A stretch of 64,000 nt of DNA from Hellea sp. Lineage in GTDB: Bacteria; Pseudomonadota; Alphaproteobacteria; Caulobacterales; Maricaulaceae. The notes beneath the pieces are model-generated. The model made no database searches. It saw only the letters and a list, made by a program, of their open reading frames with translations, and was not told the DNA's origin. Location: contig JABDKG010000043.1 in assembly GCA_013002305.1 (NCBI GenBank), forward strand, positions 1-64,000. Direction: 5' to 3'. Positions 44,922-54,794 of the stretch are shown piece after piece (position 1 is the stretch's first letter; each line of letters opens with the position of its first letter). The translations under genes and the position numbers were made by a program.

Positions 44922-45224
44922 TCACGTGCGGGATAACGAGAATATTTTCTTAAACCCGGTTTTGATCCGCGCGAATACGCCTTTGGGTTTTCTAAGCTCG
45001 GCGCGGGCCTGTTTATATTCCAGATTTTGGAGCGGTTCCATCAATGCAAAATGCTCGGCACAAAACCAGTGCGCGCCGGGCGGGTGGCCGACCATGCGCC
45101 TGTCTTTCATGCGCTGTTTTTTCGCCGCCTGCTCCGGCGTGAGTTTGAAATAAATCAGCCTAAACTTTTCGTCTGGATCAGAATGGTGGTCCTTGCGGCA
45201 CAGATCGCAACTGGGCGGCATCAT
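44922..45224 (-). CDS. Small putative zinc-binding protein
   Basis: CDLCRKDHH...HWFCAEHF (CxxC...CxxH). Confidence 0.6.
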   Translation of the reverse strand: MMPPSCDLCRKDHHSDPDEKFRLIYFKLTPEQAAKKQRMKDRRMVGHPPGAHWFCAEHFALMEPLQNLEYKQARAELRKPKGVFARIKTGFKKIFSLSRT

Positions 45225-45235
45225 AGCGAGCGCCC

Positions 45236-45607
45236 TTAAACGTGCTGATCAATCAAGACCGGATTGCCGTCCGGGTCGAGCATGGTGATGCTGGCCGGAC
45301 CGGAGCCATCCGGATCGCAAGTCGTGGTCAGCTCTATCCCCGCATCTTGCAGTTTTTTCTGAATGGCGCGGACATCCTCAAAGTCCTCCAGCGGCTGAGC
45401 TTTCTTATCCCACCCCGGATTAAAGGTCAGAATATTATCCTCGAACATGTCCTGAAACAGGCCGATGGTCGCATCACCATTGGTCAGGATTGCATAGCCA
45501 TGCTCGGCCATGCTGTGAAAAGTGCTAAAGCCGAGCGCCTCATAAAATTCCATGGATTTATGAAGGTCTTTGACGGCCAGGCTAACTGAAAATGCGCCGA
45601 GTTTCAT
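45236..45607 (-). CDS. VOC family protein
   Basis: FSVSLAVKDLHKSMEFYEALGFSTFHSM...ITMLDPDGNPVLIDQHV. Confidence 0.9.
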   Translation of the reverse strand: MKLGAFSVSLAVKDLHKSMEFYEALGFSTFHSMAEHGYAILTNGDATIGLFQDMFEDNILTFNPGWDKKAQPLEDFEDVRAIQKKLQDAGIELTTTCDPDGSGPASITMLDPDGNPVLIDQHV

Positions 45608-45670
45608 GATGTTCTCCCTTTTGATTGGGACAATATATCACTTTAATTGATCAAGGTCACACTCAAATCA

Positions 45671-45791
45671 TTCCGCTCATTCCTGCGGAGGCAGGAACCC
45701 AGTTAGAGTAAATTCTTTGCAGATTGAAATGCCTTTTCAACTTCACCCTATCACCCCAACTGGATCCCCGCCTTCGCGGGGATGAGCGGAA
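45671..45791. repeat. Intergenic composite hairpin
   Basis: ccgctcattcctgcggaggcaggaacccag ... ctggatccccgccttcgcggggatgagcgg. Confidence 0.75.
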
Positions 45792-45803
45792 TTTTGGGTT
45801 CAG

Positions 45804-46598
45804 CTAAGCCTCCGCCGCCTCACCCGCAGACAATAGCTCGACAAATTTCTCCGCATTGATGGTGACATCGTCCGGACCGATCTGATCGAACGGATCCTCA
45901 AGGTGGATCTGAATATTATCCAATCCCACAAGAATAACCGCAAATAAAAGCGGCATGACATAGGCCAGCGCCGGATGATAACTGCCCGCTTCATGGGCAA
46001 AATAAGGGCCATACAGGATCGGCAGCAGGATAATAAAAAAGTCGCTAAAGGCCCGTAAAGAGCGCGGCGTGCGGTACTGATAGACATGTTTAGCGTGCTC
46101 GAACGACACCACCATTTTTGAAATATACTGGTTGCAGCGCGAGCACTCCCCGCTCGGCAGACCGTCGGCGCGCAGGCGTTTGACAAATTCCGAGAGCTGG
46201 GAAAAGGCGCCGTAAACCCGGGTTTCATTGGTGAACATTTCATATTGGTTGCCTTTGAACAAAGCGCGGATAGATTCGAACAGCTCCTCGAGCACCGCCT
46301 TGGCATGGGCTTCGCGCGCCTCTGATCGCTCCGGTAACCAATCGCGCGCCGCAAAGTATATCGCCCGGCCATGGGCTTTGATCGTGCCGTAATCATCGAG
46401 CGTCACTTCGCGCCGTTTATAAGCATGACCGATCGAAAATACGATCGGGAAAATTACCGCGGTCGAGATGATCGTCAGCGGAAAATCACCCTTGATCTCA
46501 TAGCGCAGACACAGCCAGGTCGCGAGCATTGCAATCGCCGCCAGAACAAATGTTTTCCAATTTATGATCAGACCCAGATAGGATAATTTCTTCAGCAT
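45804..46598 (-). CDS. Bestrophin-like membrane protein
   Basis: Four hydrophobic segments; ...GLDNIQIHLEDPFDQIGPDDVTINAEKF resembles the bestrophin LENPF motif. Confidence 0.65.
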   Translation of the reverse strand: MLKKLSYLGLIINWKTFVLAAIAMLATWLCLRYEIKGDFPLTIISTAVIFPIVFSIGHAYKRREVTLDDYGTIKAHGRAIYFAARDWLPERSEAREAHAKAVLEELFESIRALFKGNQYEMFTNETRVYGAFSQLSEFVKRLRADGLPSGECSRCNQYISKMVVSFEHAKHVYQYRTPRSLRAFSDFFIILLPILYGPYFAHEAGSYHPALAYVMPLLFAVILVGLDNIQIHLEDPFDQIGPDDVTINAEKFVELLSAGEAAEA

Positions 46599-46800
46599 TC
46601 CCGCTCTCCGATTTTGACAAAATCTGTAAGCAAAAAACCTTGGCGAGGCGTTAATGACGGGTCATATTTTCATGGCCCGGCCAAACCGACGATCTCCGCT
46701 CATCCCAAACATTTCGTTCGTTCACCCATCCGGGTCGGCAAAGCAGGCCGGGGAGGATGGAAATTGGGTTAAATAATGAAACCAACCCGTCCCCTAATTT

Positions 46801-46919
46801 CCGCTCATTCCTGCGAAGGCAGGAAACCAGTTAAAGTAAATCTGATTCCAGTTGAATTGCCATTCCAACTTCACCCAACCACTTCAACTGGATCCCAGCC
46901 TTCGCTGGGATGAGCGGAA
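46801..46919. repeat. Intergenic composite hairpin
   Basis: ccgctcattcctgcgaaggcaggaaaccagtt ... aactggatcccagccttcgctgggatgagcgg. Confidence 0.75.
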
Positions 46920-46966
46920 GTATTTGTAGTTGACTCCCGTCCCCATTTCGAAAACACTCACACCCG

Positions 46967-47848
46967 ATGTTTGGGGTGTTTATGCATAAGGAGGATTCGA
47001 TCTATGATGATCTTCCGCATGAGCGTTACCAATTCCCAAAACAATATCTGCGCCGCGCAAAAGAATTTGAAGGTGGCTGGGTGCTGTATTATCAACCCGG
47101 CAGCAAAGCGCGGGTTTATTTCGCCTATGCCAAGGTCGAAAAAATTATCCCCGACCCGACCGCGCCGGATATGTATCTCGCGCTGATCGCGCCCAATAGC
47201 TATGAAGATTTTGATCGCCCCGTTCCGTTTAAACTCGGCGGCGAGCTGATGGAGAAAAGCCTCGCTAACGCAGAGGGAAATTTCGCCGGACGCGCGGTCT
47301 GGGCCGTGCGCCCGATCCCGGCGGACGACTTTAACCGCATCTTTGATTGCGGCATGGCCGAAACTGATTTCCTGTTGCCCCGCACGGATGAAGAGGCAGA
47401 CGTAGCCGAAGATCAAGTCCAGTTTGAGTTCGATCAGGAACGCCAACGCGAATCCATCATGATCAACAAGGCTTTTCGCGACCGGCGCTTTCGCCGCAAA
47501 GTCCTGCGCGCCTATGATGAGCGCTGCGCTTTTACCGGGCTCAAGCTGATCAATGGCGGCGGGCGAGCCGAGGTGCAGGCGGCCCATATCAAACCGGTCG
47601 CCGCCAACGGCCCCGATAGCGTGCGCAACGGCATCGCGCTCTCGGGCACCCTCCACTGGATGTTCGACCGCGGTCTGCTCAGCCTGCAAGACGATCTGGA
47701 GATCATGGTCTCCCGCCATATCAATGACCGAAACAGTATCGACAATTTAATCCGAAAATCCGGCTACGCCGCCAAGCCCGAACACCCCGGGCATGAGCCG
47801 CATCCGGCGTTTTTAGAATGGCATCGGGATGAGGTTTTTAAGGTTTGA
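46967..47848 (+). CDS. HNH endonuclease family protein
   Basis: RRKVLRAYDERCAFTGLKLINGGGRAEVQAAHIKPVAANGPDSVRNGIALSGTLHWMFDRGLLSL. Confidence 0.9.
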   Translation: MFGVFMHKEDSIYDDLPHERYQFPKQYLRRAKEFEGGWVLYYQPGSKARVYFAYAKVEKIIPDPTAPDMYLALIAPNSYEDFDRPVPFKLGGELMEKSLANAEGNFAGRAVWAVRPIPADDFNRIFDCGMAETDFLLPRTDEEADVAEDQVQFEFDQERQRESIMINKAFRDRRFRRKVLRAYDERCAFTGLKLINGGGRAEVQAAHIKPVAANGPDSVRNGIALSGTLHWMFDRGLLSLQDDLEIMVSRHINDRNSIDNLIRKSGYAAKPEHPGHEPHPAFLEWHRDEVFKV

Positions 47849-47884
47849 TAATCCAAGAGCCAGCTTCGAATTATACAAATTCCG

Positions 47885-48172
47885 TCATCTCGGCATTTCT
47901 AAAATCTCGGCTTCGCCGACTATGCCGCCATCCCATAGATAGAATTTACCTGCCTTTTTAAATTCCGGAACTGCTACTTCCGGAACTAAGAATACATAGC
48001 CAAGCTCACGGATGTCGCCCGGTGACATCCATCGATCACCCAATTGCGGGAAACCGCTAAATCCTGACAGGGTCGTGTCGGGTCTAGAAAAGCAAGGACA
48101 ACCATAACCGGGGGCCATAGACCTTGATTTTCCGCCTTGTTCAGTTGGATATAGTGTCAACCGAACCCACAA
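47885..48172 (-). CDS. Small protein with EF-Tu domain III-like motif
   Basis: VRLTLYPTEQGGKSRSMAPGYGCPCF...MSPGDIRELGYVFL resembles the EF-Tu GGR..P...GYRPQF barrel. Confidence 0.5.
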   Translation of the reverse strand: MWVRLTLYPTEQGGKSRSMAPGYGCPCFSRPDTTLSGFSGFPQLGDRWMSPGDIRELGYVFLVPEVAVPEFKKAGKFYLWDGGIVGEAEILEMPR

Positions 48173-48207
48173 GTCCGGGTTCTTGGAATTTATGACATCG
48201 CCTCGAC

Positions 48208-49263
48208 TCAGCCAAATTCCCGCATCAGGTCCTTCATTTTATCCGCCCCCGGATTGAGCTCTTCATACGGATAGGTATTCAGGCCCCGGCCCGGTAATTT
48301 CTTGCGCGTGGCGAAATCCTGCGTCGTTTCGTCGATATAAAGCAGCCCGGTCAAAATCTCATCCGTCTGCTGACTCTCGAGCACTTTACTAAACGCGCTG
48401 GCGCGGTCTGTCGGGTCGTAGCCGGAATCCAGTTTTCGTAGGTTGATCAGGCCGCCGTCGTGGAGCTCGATCGGCATGGTTTTGCCGTCGTCATAGCTGG
48501 CACGGATTTCTGCGCTGGGCGGGACGTAGTCGGCATGCACGGCCTTGTGGTAATATTTATAGGTGTGCTCGTAGGATTTGGTGCTGCCCTTATGGTCGTT
48601 AAAGCTGACGCAGGGGGAGATCACATCGATCAGGGCGAAGCCTTTATGTTTGAGGCCGGCCTTGATCAGGGGGACGAGCTGTTCCTTGTCGCCGGAGAAT
48701 GAGCGCGCCACAAAGGTCGCCCCGACAGAGAGGGCGAGCGCGCACGGGTCTATGGGGGCAAGATTGTTGACCTCGCCTTTTTTGGCGGTGGAGCCTAGAT
48801 CGGCGGCAGCGGAGAACTGCCCTTTGGTGAGGCCGTACACCCCGTTATTTTCCAGCATATAGAGCATGTTGATATTGCGGCGCATGGCGTGGACGAGCTG
48901 CCCCGCGCCGATCGAGAGGCTGTCGCCATCGCCGGAGACGCCGATATAGGTGAAGTGCGGATTGGCGGCCATGGCGCCGGTCGCGACCGAGGGCATGCGG
49001 CCGTGGACGGTGTTATTACCGTGGGCCTCTTTCATGAAATAGGAGGTGGTTTTGGAGGAGCAGCCAATGCCGGAGACTTTGACGGCTTTGTGCGGCCCGA
49101 TCGAGAGCTCGAAAAAGGCCCGGGCCATGGCGGCGGTGACGCTATCATGGCCGCAGCCCGCGCACAGCGTCGACATCACCCCGTCATAATCCGCCCGGAT
49201 CAGGCCGATGTCGTTCTTTTTCTCATTCTTGAGATGGATTTTGGGTTTGGTGAAGGATGGCAT
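48208..49263 (-). CDS. korB: 2-oxoglutarate:ferredoxin oxidoreductase beta subunit
   Basis: TLCAGCGHDSVTAAMARAF...GIGCSSKTTSYFM...YIGVSGDGDSLSIGAGQLVHAMRRNINMLYMLENNGVYGLTKGQ. Confidence 0.95.
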   Translation of the reverse strand: MPSFTKPKIHLKNEKKNDIGLIRADYDGVMSTLCAGCGHDSVTAAMARAFFELSIGPHKAVKVSGIGCSSKTTSYFMKEAHGNNTVHGRMPSVATGAMAANPHFTYIGVSGDGDSLSIGAGQLVHAMRRNINMLYMLENNGVYGLTKGQFSAAADLGSTAKKGEVNNLAPIDPCALALSVGATFVARSFSGDKEQLVPLIKAGLKHKGFALIDVISPCVSFNDHKGSTKSYEHTYKYYHKAVHADYVPPSAEIRASYDDGKTMPIELHDGGLINLRKLDSGYDPTDRASAFSKVLESQQTDEILTGLLYIDETTQDFATRKKLPGRGLNTYPYEELNPGADKMKDLMREFG

Positions 49264-49644
49264 TTAGGTTCGCTTTTTGATTTTTGAGTGACGCGGATCG
49301 TTGCACTGATCTATAATCGGCAAATCGATTACGTTATTATCTGGATGGTCGGTTTGATTGGTAAAACTCAGATCGCCTTCTTTGGTTTTGGAATTTGCGA
49401 CAAAATCTGATTCTGAAGGATTTGTTACTAGATCAATGATTTTGATTTTCGGGTCGGCGCAGAATTCTTCTGCCTCCGCGAGCGCTAAATTATCACGATC
49501 GTGCAAAGAAGCCTCAAAAATATCGAGAGTTTCTTCACTCGAAAAAATACTATGCGAGCCTGTAAAAGTATGTTTAGCGGGATCGACATAGGTTTGTCGG
49601 GGCCTCACCAATTTTACAATAAATTGTCGTATCGCCAGAAACAT
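49264..49644 (-). CDS. Unknown 126-aa protein between korA and korB
   Basis: ORF MFLAIRQFIVKLVRPRQTYVDPAKHTFTGSHS...; TAA abuts korB ATG; starts 2 nt after korA stop; AT-rich. Confidence 0.6.
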   Translation of the reverse strand: MFLAIRQFIVKLVRPRQTYVDPAKHTFTGSHSIFSSEETLDIFEASLHDRDNLALAEAEEFCADPKIKIIDLVTNPSESDFVANSKTKEGDLSFTNQTDHPDNNVIDLPIIDQCNDPRHSKIKKRT

Positions 49645-49646
49645 AT

Positions 49647-51473
49647 CTACGCCGTCTGCCTTTGGTTATTTTGGGCGGTGATCTCGCCCATGACGAATTT
49701 ATAGGAGAGCGGCTCTCCGGCGTAATATTTGACGGAGACGAGCTTGTTCTTGGTGACATTGGTTTCGTTGACCAGGAGGGTCATGAGCTGGGCGTCGCGG
49801 TTTTGCTCGACGACGTAAATGGTGTCGTGCTCGGCCATGAAGTCTTCGACCGCATCTGCAAATGGGAAAGCCCGGACGCGCAGGTAATCAAGGTGTATCC
49901 CTTCGGCCGCGAGGCGTTCCTGCGCTTCGATCACGGCCGGATCGGAACTGCCGATTGCGATGATGCCAGCGGAGGGCTTTTTACCCCCGAACTTGGATGC
50001 CTTGCGCAGGACCGGCTGCGGGCAGGCATGGCGGGAGTTTTGCCATTTGACGATCAGGCGGTCGACGACCTCTTTATATTCGTCGGAGTCTTCCGTGTAT
50101 TTGCCCCATTTATTATGGCCGGAGCCGCGGTTGAAATAAGCGCCTTTGGTTGGGTGGGTGCCGGGCAGTGTGCGGTACGGAATGCCGTCGCCGTCCACAT
50201 CGAGAAATCTGAAAAACTCGAAGCCTTCGTCGAGCTGCTGACGGGTCACGATCTTGCCGCGATCGGGCACGTAACTGTCATCCCATGTCAGCTCATCAAT
50301 CATCCAGTCATTCATGCCGATATCCAGATCCGAGAGCACAAACACAGGCGTCTGGAAACGCTCGGCCAGATCCAGCGCATTGACCGCCATCTCGAAACAT
50401 TCTTTGGGATCGGCCGGATAGAGCACGATATGTTTGGTGTCGCCGTGGCTGCAATAGGCCGTAGTCATAATATCGCATTGCTGGGTCCGGGTCGGCATGC
50501 CTGTACTTGGCCCGACGCGCTGCACATCGAAAAACACCGCCGGGGTTTCGGAGTAATAACCAAAGCCGATAAACTCATTCATCAGGCTGATACCCGCGCC
50601 GGAAGTCGGGGTGAATGCCCGCGCGCCCATCCAGCCCGCACCGAGCGCCTGGCCCGCGGCGGCCAGTTCGTCTTCGGCCTGTATGATCGCGAATTTATGC
50701 TCGCCGGTTTCCTCATCGATCCGCAGCTTGTGGCAATATTTGACAAAGCTATCCATCAGACTGGTCGACGGCGTAATCGGGTACCACGCGCCCACCGTCG
50801 CGCCGCCGTAAACACAGCCAAGCCCGGCGGCCGTATTGCCGTCTATCATGACCTTGCCCTTTGTTTTGTTCATTTTTTCAAGCGTAAAGGGCAGCGGGTG
50901 ATCGATGTTTTCTTTGACGTAATTCAGGCCCAGTTCCAGCGCCTGCATATTGGACGGGATCAGTTTTTGTTTGGAGGCGAACATGTCTTCGACCATGGCT
51001 TTGACCACATGCATATCCATATTGATCAGCGCCGCGACCGCCCCGACATAGGCCATGTTCTTCATCAGAATGCGCGATCGCGCGACCTGAAATGTCTCAT
51101 TGACCATTTGCGACAGCGGCACGCCGATCACGGTGATATCATCGCGCTGCAACATGTGCGGGCGCGGCCATGTACTATCGTAAATCAGATAGCCACCGGG
51201 CGTGACGCAGGCGAGGTCTTTGGCATAGGTCTCGGCGTTCATCGCGATCATGAGGTGGATATCACCGGAGCGGCCCATATAGCCATCGCCATTGACACGG
51301 ATTTCATACCAGGTCGGCAGGCCCTGGATATTGGACGGGAAAACGTTCTTGCCGATACAGGGAATGCCCATGCGGAAAATCGCCTTCATCAAAAGCCCAT
51401 TGGCAGACGCCGAGCCCGTGCCGTTGACATTGCCGACTCTGATGACAAAGTCGTTTAGTGCTGGTCCACTCAT
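49647..51473 (-). CDS. korA: 2-oxoglutarate:ferredoxin oxidoreductase alpha subunit
   Basis: DFVIRVGNVNGTGSASANGLLMKAIFRMGIP...GNTAAGLGCVYGGATVGAWYPITPSTSLMDSF...QRVGPSTGMPTRTQQCD. Confidence 0.95.
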   Translation of the reverse strand: MSGPALNDFVIRVGNVNGTGSASANGLLMKAIFRMGIPCIGKNVFPSNIQGLPTWYEIRVNGDGYMGRSGDIHLMIAMNAETYAKDLACVTPGGYLIYDSTWPRPHMLQRDDITVIGVPLSQMVNETFQVARSRILMKNMAYVGAVAALINMDMHVVKAMVEDMFASKQKLIPSNMQALELGLNYVKENIDHPLPFTLEKMNKTKGKVMIDGNTAAGLGCVYGGATVGAWYPITPSTSLMDSFVKYCHKLRIDEETGEHKFAIIQAEDELAAAGQALGAGWMGARAFTPTSGAGISLMNEFIGFGYYSETPAVFFDVQRVGPSTGMPTRTQQCDIMTTAYCSHGDTKHIVLYPADPKECFEMAVNALDLAERFQTPVFVLSDLDIGMNDWMIDELTWDDSYVPDRGKIVTRQQLDEGFEFFRFLDVDGDGIPYRTLPGTHPTKGAYFNRGSGHNKWGKYTEDSDEYKEVVDRLIVKWQNSRHACPQPVLRKASKFGGKKPSAGIIAIGSSDPAVIEAQERLAAEGIHLDYLRVRAFPFADAVEDFMAEHDTIYVVEQNRDAQLMTLLVNETNVTKNKLVSVKYYAGEPLSYKFVMGEITAQNNQRQTA

Positions 51474-51585
51474 ATTGGCTCTCCCCAGAACCGTCGCAGG
51501 CAAAAATATGCTAGGAGAGGTGCGAAAAGCGTGCCGGACGCACGGTTGAGCGCATCGACGACGCAGATTGAAGTCTGAGACGTGT

Positions 51586-53388
51586 TCACTCGGCAGCCTC
51601 GAAAATTTTGTCTAGCGCGTTCTGATCATCGGCATGCGGAATAGTGATAATCCCCTCCTGCATATCCCAGGCGGCGGTCGGACAGCGCTCGGCGCACAGG
51701 CCGCAATGGAGGCAGACATCCTCATCCTTGATCATGACCCGGCCTGTATAAGGCAGGTCCTCCGAGACATATAGAGCTTGGTCCGGATTGGTTGCGTTGA
51801 CCGCATCGCGCAGCACCGGTTCCTCGGCATTAGGCACAATCGACAGGCACTCGACCGGGCAAATGTCGATACAGGCATCACACTCGGTGCATTTTGGCGC
51901 GTCAAACACGGTCTGGACATCACAGTTCAGACAGCGCTGCACTTCGGTCGCAATTTTCTCCGGGCTAAAGCCGAGCTCGACTTCGGTGCCCAGATTAGAA
52001 AAGCGTTCTGTCAGGGCGACATGGTCCATCTCGCGGCGCTCGCTATCGTCAAAGGCGTTGGAGTATCGCCATTCAAACATGCCCATTTTGGTTGGCTCAA
52101 GTTTGAGCTGATCCGGGCGGCGCTGTGTCAGGCTCTCGCCGTGGCAATATTTATGGATCGAGATCGCGGCCTCGTGGCCATGGCGCACGGCCCAGATAAT
52201 GTTGAGCGGGCCAAAGGCAGCATCGCCGCCAAAGAACACGCCTTTCTGGCTGCTCTCAAATGTGACCTTATCGACAACCGGCACGTCCCATTTGTCAAAT
52301 TCGATCCCGGCGTCTTTTTCGATCCACGGAAAAGCATTGTTCTGCCCGATAGCGAGGATGACATCGGTGCAGGCAATGGTCTTTTCACCCGTCACGCGGC
52401 TATCGGTGATCTTGCCGTTTTCATCGACATCATATTCCATCAGCTCAAACACCATGCCCGTCAGCTTGCCATTTTCATGGACAAAAGCTTTGGGTGAATG
52501 GTTGACCAGAATATCGACATTTTCTTCTTCCGCGTCTTCAAGCTCCCACGGCGAGGCTTTGAAAAAGGCGCGCGGCTTGCGGGCCATGACTTTGACGCTG
52601 TCCGCGCCGAGACGAAGGCTCGTCCGGCAGCAATCCATCGCCGTATTGCCGACCCCGATGATCAGGACTTCTTTGCCGATCTTATCGATATGCTCAAAAG
52701 CCACGCTCTCGAGCCACTCAATCCCAATATGGATATTCGCGTCGGCTTCTTCCCGGCCCGGCAAAGACAGGTTCTTGCCCTTGGGCGCGCCCGTGCCGAC
52801 AAAAACGGCGTCATAGTCTTCCTTGAGCAATTCCTTCATCGAATTGACCGGCGTGCCAAGCTTAAGGTCCACCCCCATATCGAGAATATATCCGATCTCT
52901 TCCATCAGCACATTTTCGGGCAGACGAAAGGCCGGAATATTGGTGCGCATCAAGCCGCCCGGCTTGTCGAACTTTTCGAATATTGTGCACTCATAGCCCA
53001 TTGGGGCGAGATCATTGGCGACGGTGAAGGACGCTGGCCCTGCCCCGATCAGCGCAATTTTCTTGCCATTGGTCTTGGCCGGCTTTTTCGGCAGACGGTC
53101 CGTGATGTCATCCCGGTGATCCGCGGCGACGCGCTTGAGCCGGCAAATTGCTACCGGTTCTTCTTCGACCCGTGTCCGCCGACAGGCGGGCTCACAGGGC
53201 CGATCACAAACGCGGCCCAAAACCCCCGGAAAGACATTGCTCTCGCGGTTGAGCATATAAGCATCGGAATAGCGCCCTTGCGCGATCAATCGGATATAAG
53301 CGGGAACCGGCGTATGGGCGGGACAGGCCCACTGACAGTCGACAACTTTATGAAAATAGTCCGGATCGGACGTGTCGGTCGGTTTCAT
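51586..53388 (-). CDS. GltD-like FAD/NAD(P) oxidoreductase with 4Fe-4S domains
   Basis: VDCQWACPAHTPVPAYIRLIAQGRYSDAYMLNRESNVFPGVLGRVCDRPCEPACRR...CTECDACIDICPVECLS...CLHCGLCAERCPTAAW. Confidence 0.92.
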   Translation of the reverse strand: MKPTDTSDPDYFHKVVDCQWACPAHTPVPAYIRLIAQGRYSDAYMLNRESNVFPGVLGRVCDRPCEPACRRTRVEEEPVAICRLKRVAADHRDDITDRLPKKPAKTNGKKIALIGAGPASFTVANDLAPMGYECTIFEKFDKPGGLMRTNIPAFRLPENVLMEEIGYILDMGVDLKLGTPVNSMKELLKEDYDAVFVGTGAPKGKNLSLPGREEADANIHIGIEWLESVAFEHIDKIGKEVLIIGVGNTAMDCCRTSLRLGADSVKVMARKPRAFFKASPWELEDAEEENVDILVNHSPKAFVHENGKLTGMVFELMEYDVDENGKITDSRVTGEKTIACTDVILAIGQNNAFPWIEKDAGIEFDKWDVPVVDKVTFESSQKGVFFGGDAAFGPLNIIWAVRHGHEAAISIHKYCHGESLTQRRPDQLKLEPTKMGMFEWRYSNAFDDSERREMDHVALTERFSNLGTEVELGFSPEKIATEVQRCLNCDVQTVFDAPKCTECDACIDICPVECLSIVPNAEEPVLRDAVNATNPDQALYVSEDLPYTGRVMIKDEDVCLHCGLCAERCPTAAWDMQEGIITIPHADDQNALDKIFEAAE

Positions 53389-53440
53389 CGAATTCCCTCA
53401 AACAACCTCTAATTCGTTAACGAGGGATTCGAGGAGATTC

Positions 53441-53611
53441 AAGCCAAAATGTCGCAGATATTTAAATCCCGACCCCCCTCCGACTCTCAAGCGCGGCGAG
53501 AGACCCACCTCCCCCGCCCAAGCGGTGGAGGGAAATGTGATGCAGCTTCTCCCTCCACCGCGTAGCGGGGGAGGTGGCCGGAGCGCAGCGTAGGTCGGAG
53601 GGGGCTGCCTA
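53441..53611. repeat. About 170-bp inverted-repeat element, copy 1
   Basis: atgtcgcagatatttaaatcccgacccccctccgactctca...acccacctcccccgccc...gggggaggtggccgg...ggtcggagggggct. Confidence 0.82.
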
Positions 53612-53687
53612 GTTTACCATGATGTGCCCCGTAGGGTCGAAAACGCCGGGTTAACAAGGTCGCTTGGTGGGGACCCCGAGAAGGCGC

Positions 53688-54745
53688 TTATCTGCGATCT
53701 GGCGGGGGACCTCCATCGGGACGGGGTGGACGGCCACCGGGCGGGGGACCGCGCCTGACATTGGCCGACGCATCACAAACTTCGCCGTCTTCCATTGCAC
53801 ATCCGGTTTGGGCCGTATGGCACGGCAGAATGGCATTCGCGCCGGGCGCATTGACATGGTAATGATAGCCTAGATCCTGAATATATGGGCACGGCACATA
53901 TCGAGATCCCGGGGTTCCTGACCATCAGGATTGAAGCGGCTATGCAGGGCTTAGCCGTCCATCGCGATCCCTATTCGCGGCGCGTGATTTTCATTGACGC
54001 GGGTCCCCGTTAAGCAATCGGTGACCGCATGGATGTGATAGCCGACATTTGGATTGATGTGCCCGCCGCAATCGTCAAAAGCGGCAATTGTATAGGCCGC
54101 GAGAATGGCATCAATTGGCGCCGCCGCATCCAGCCTTGCGCCATTGAGCGCAAGACCAACGCCGCCATGGTCGACACGCGGCGCAATTTGTGCGGCGGCC
54201 TGCGGCACAACGGGAATGACATAGGTCGTTGATTGGCCGTCCGGGAGATAGGACATATCGCACTCGACGCAGTGGTTCTGATATTCAGGCGCAACATCGG
54301 GGCGCGCGGCCGCTTCGCAGGATAGTTTTGTGTCCGTCACATTGATCTTCCCGGTTACGGGGTCATAAAGCTGCCAATTATCATCGCCGTAAAATGTCGA
54401 GAGGTTTTTAATAAAAGCACCGTCCGCATCATACATTTTCCCGTCGTTCAACCAAAGCCCGGATTGTTCCGGACCATCGTCTATATGTCTCGGGCAAAAC
54501 GGGCCTATGTCCAGCGATGCCGGCTTTGGCTTCATTGTCAGGGACACGCATTTTGTCTTGGCTCCGCCGGACAAGGTACAATCGACAAGCTCCGGGCCGC
54601 CGATGAGAGATGCGCGGTCAATTTCCTCAGCCCAGGCCGGTAGGTCGGTCGCCGATGCGCCGGGTTGAACCGGATCACTTTGGCAAGCGCCAAGCCATGC
54701 CGCCGCGCCCAGTATGAGGAGGTAATGTTTTTTCTGCATAATCAA
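53688..54745 (-). pseudogene. YHYH-domain lipoprotein pseudogene (in-frame stop plus frameshift)
   Basis: N-part ends ...GYHIHAVTDCL...HAPRIGIAMDG*; same frame continues ALHSRFNPDGQEPRDLDMCRAH, then shifted frame IQDLGYHYHVNAPGANAILPCHTAQTGC. Confidence 0.8.
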
Positions 54746-54794
54746 ATCCTGAAAATTTAAGCAAACCTAACGAAGGTCAGCTAGAATGAAACAT

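Noticed and set aside
46690-46750. Additional full composite hairpin
   Set aside because: Only a degraded ccgctcatccc half is visible; too weak to list as a feature.
46958-47719. 253-aa minus-strand ORF
   Set aside because: Antisense to the HNH endonuclease gene.
49662-51458. 598-aa plus-strand ORF opposite korA
   Set aside because: Exact antisense shadow of a well-recognised KorA sequence; typical of GC-rich codon usage; no recognisable domain.
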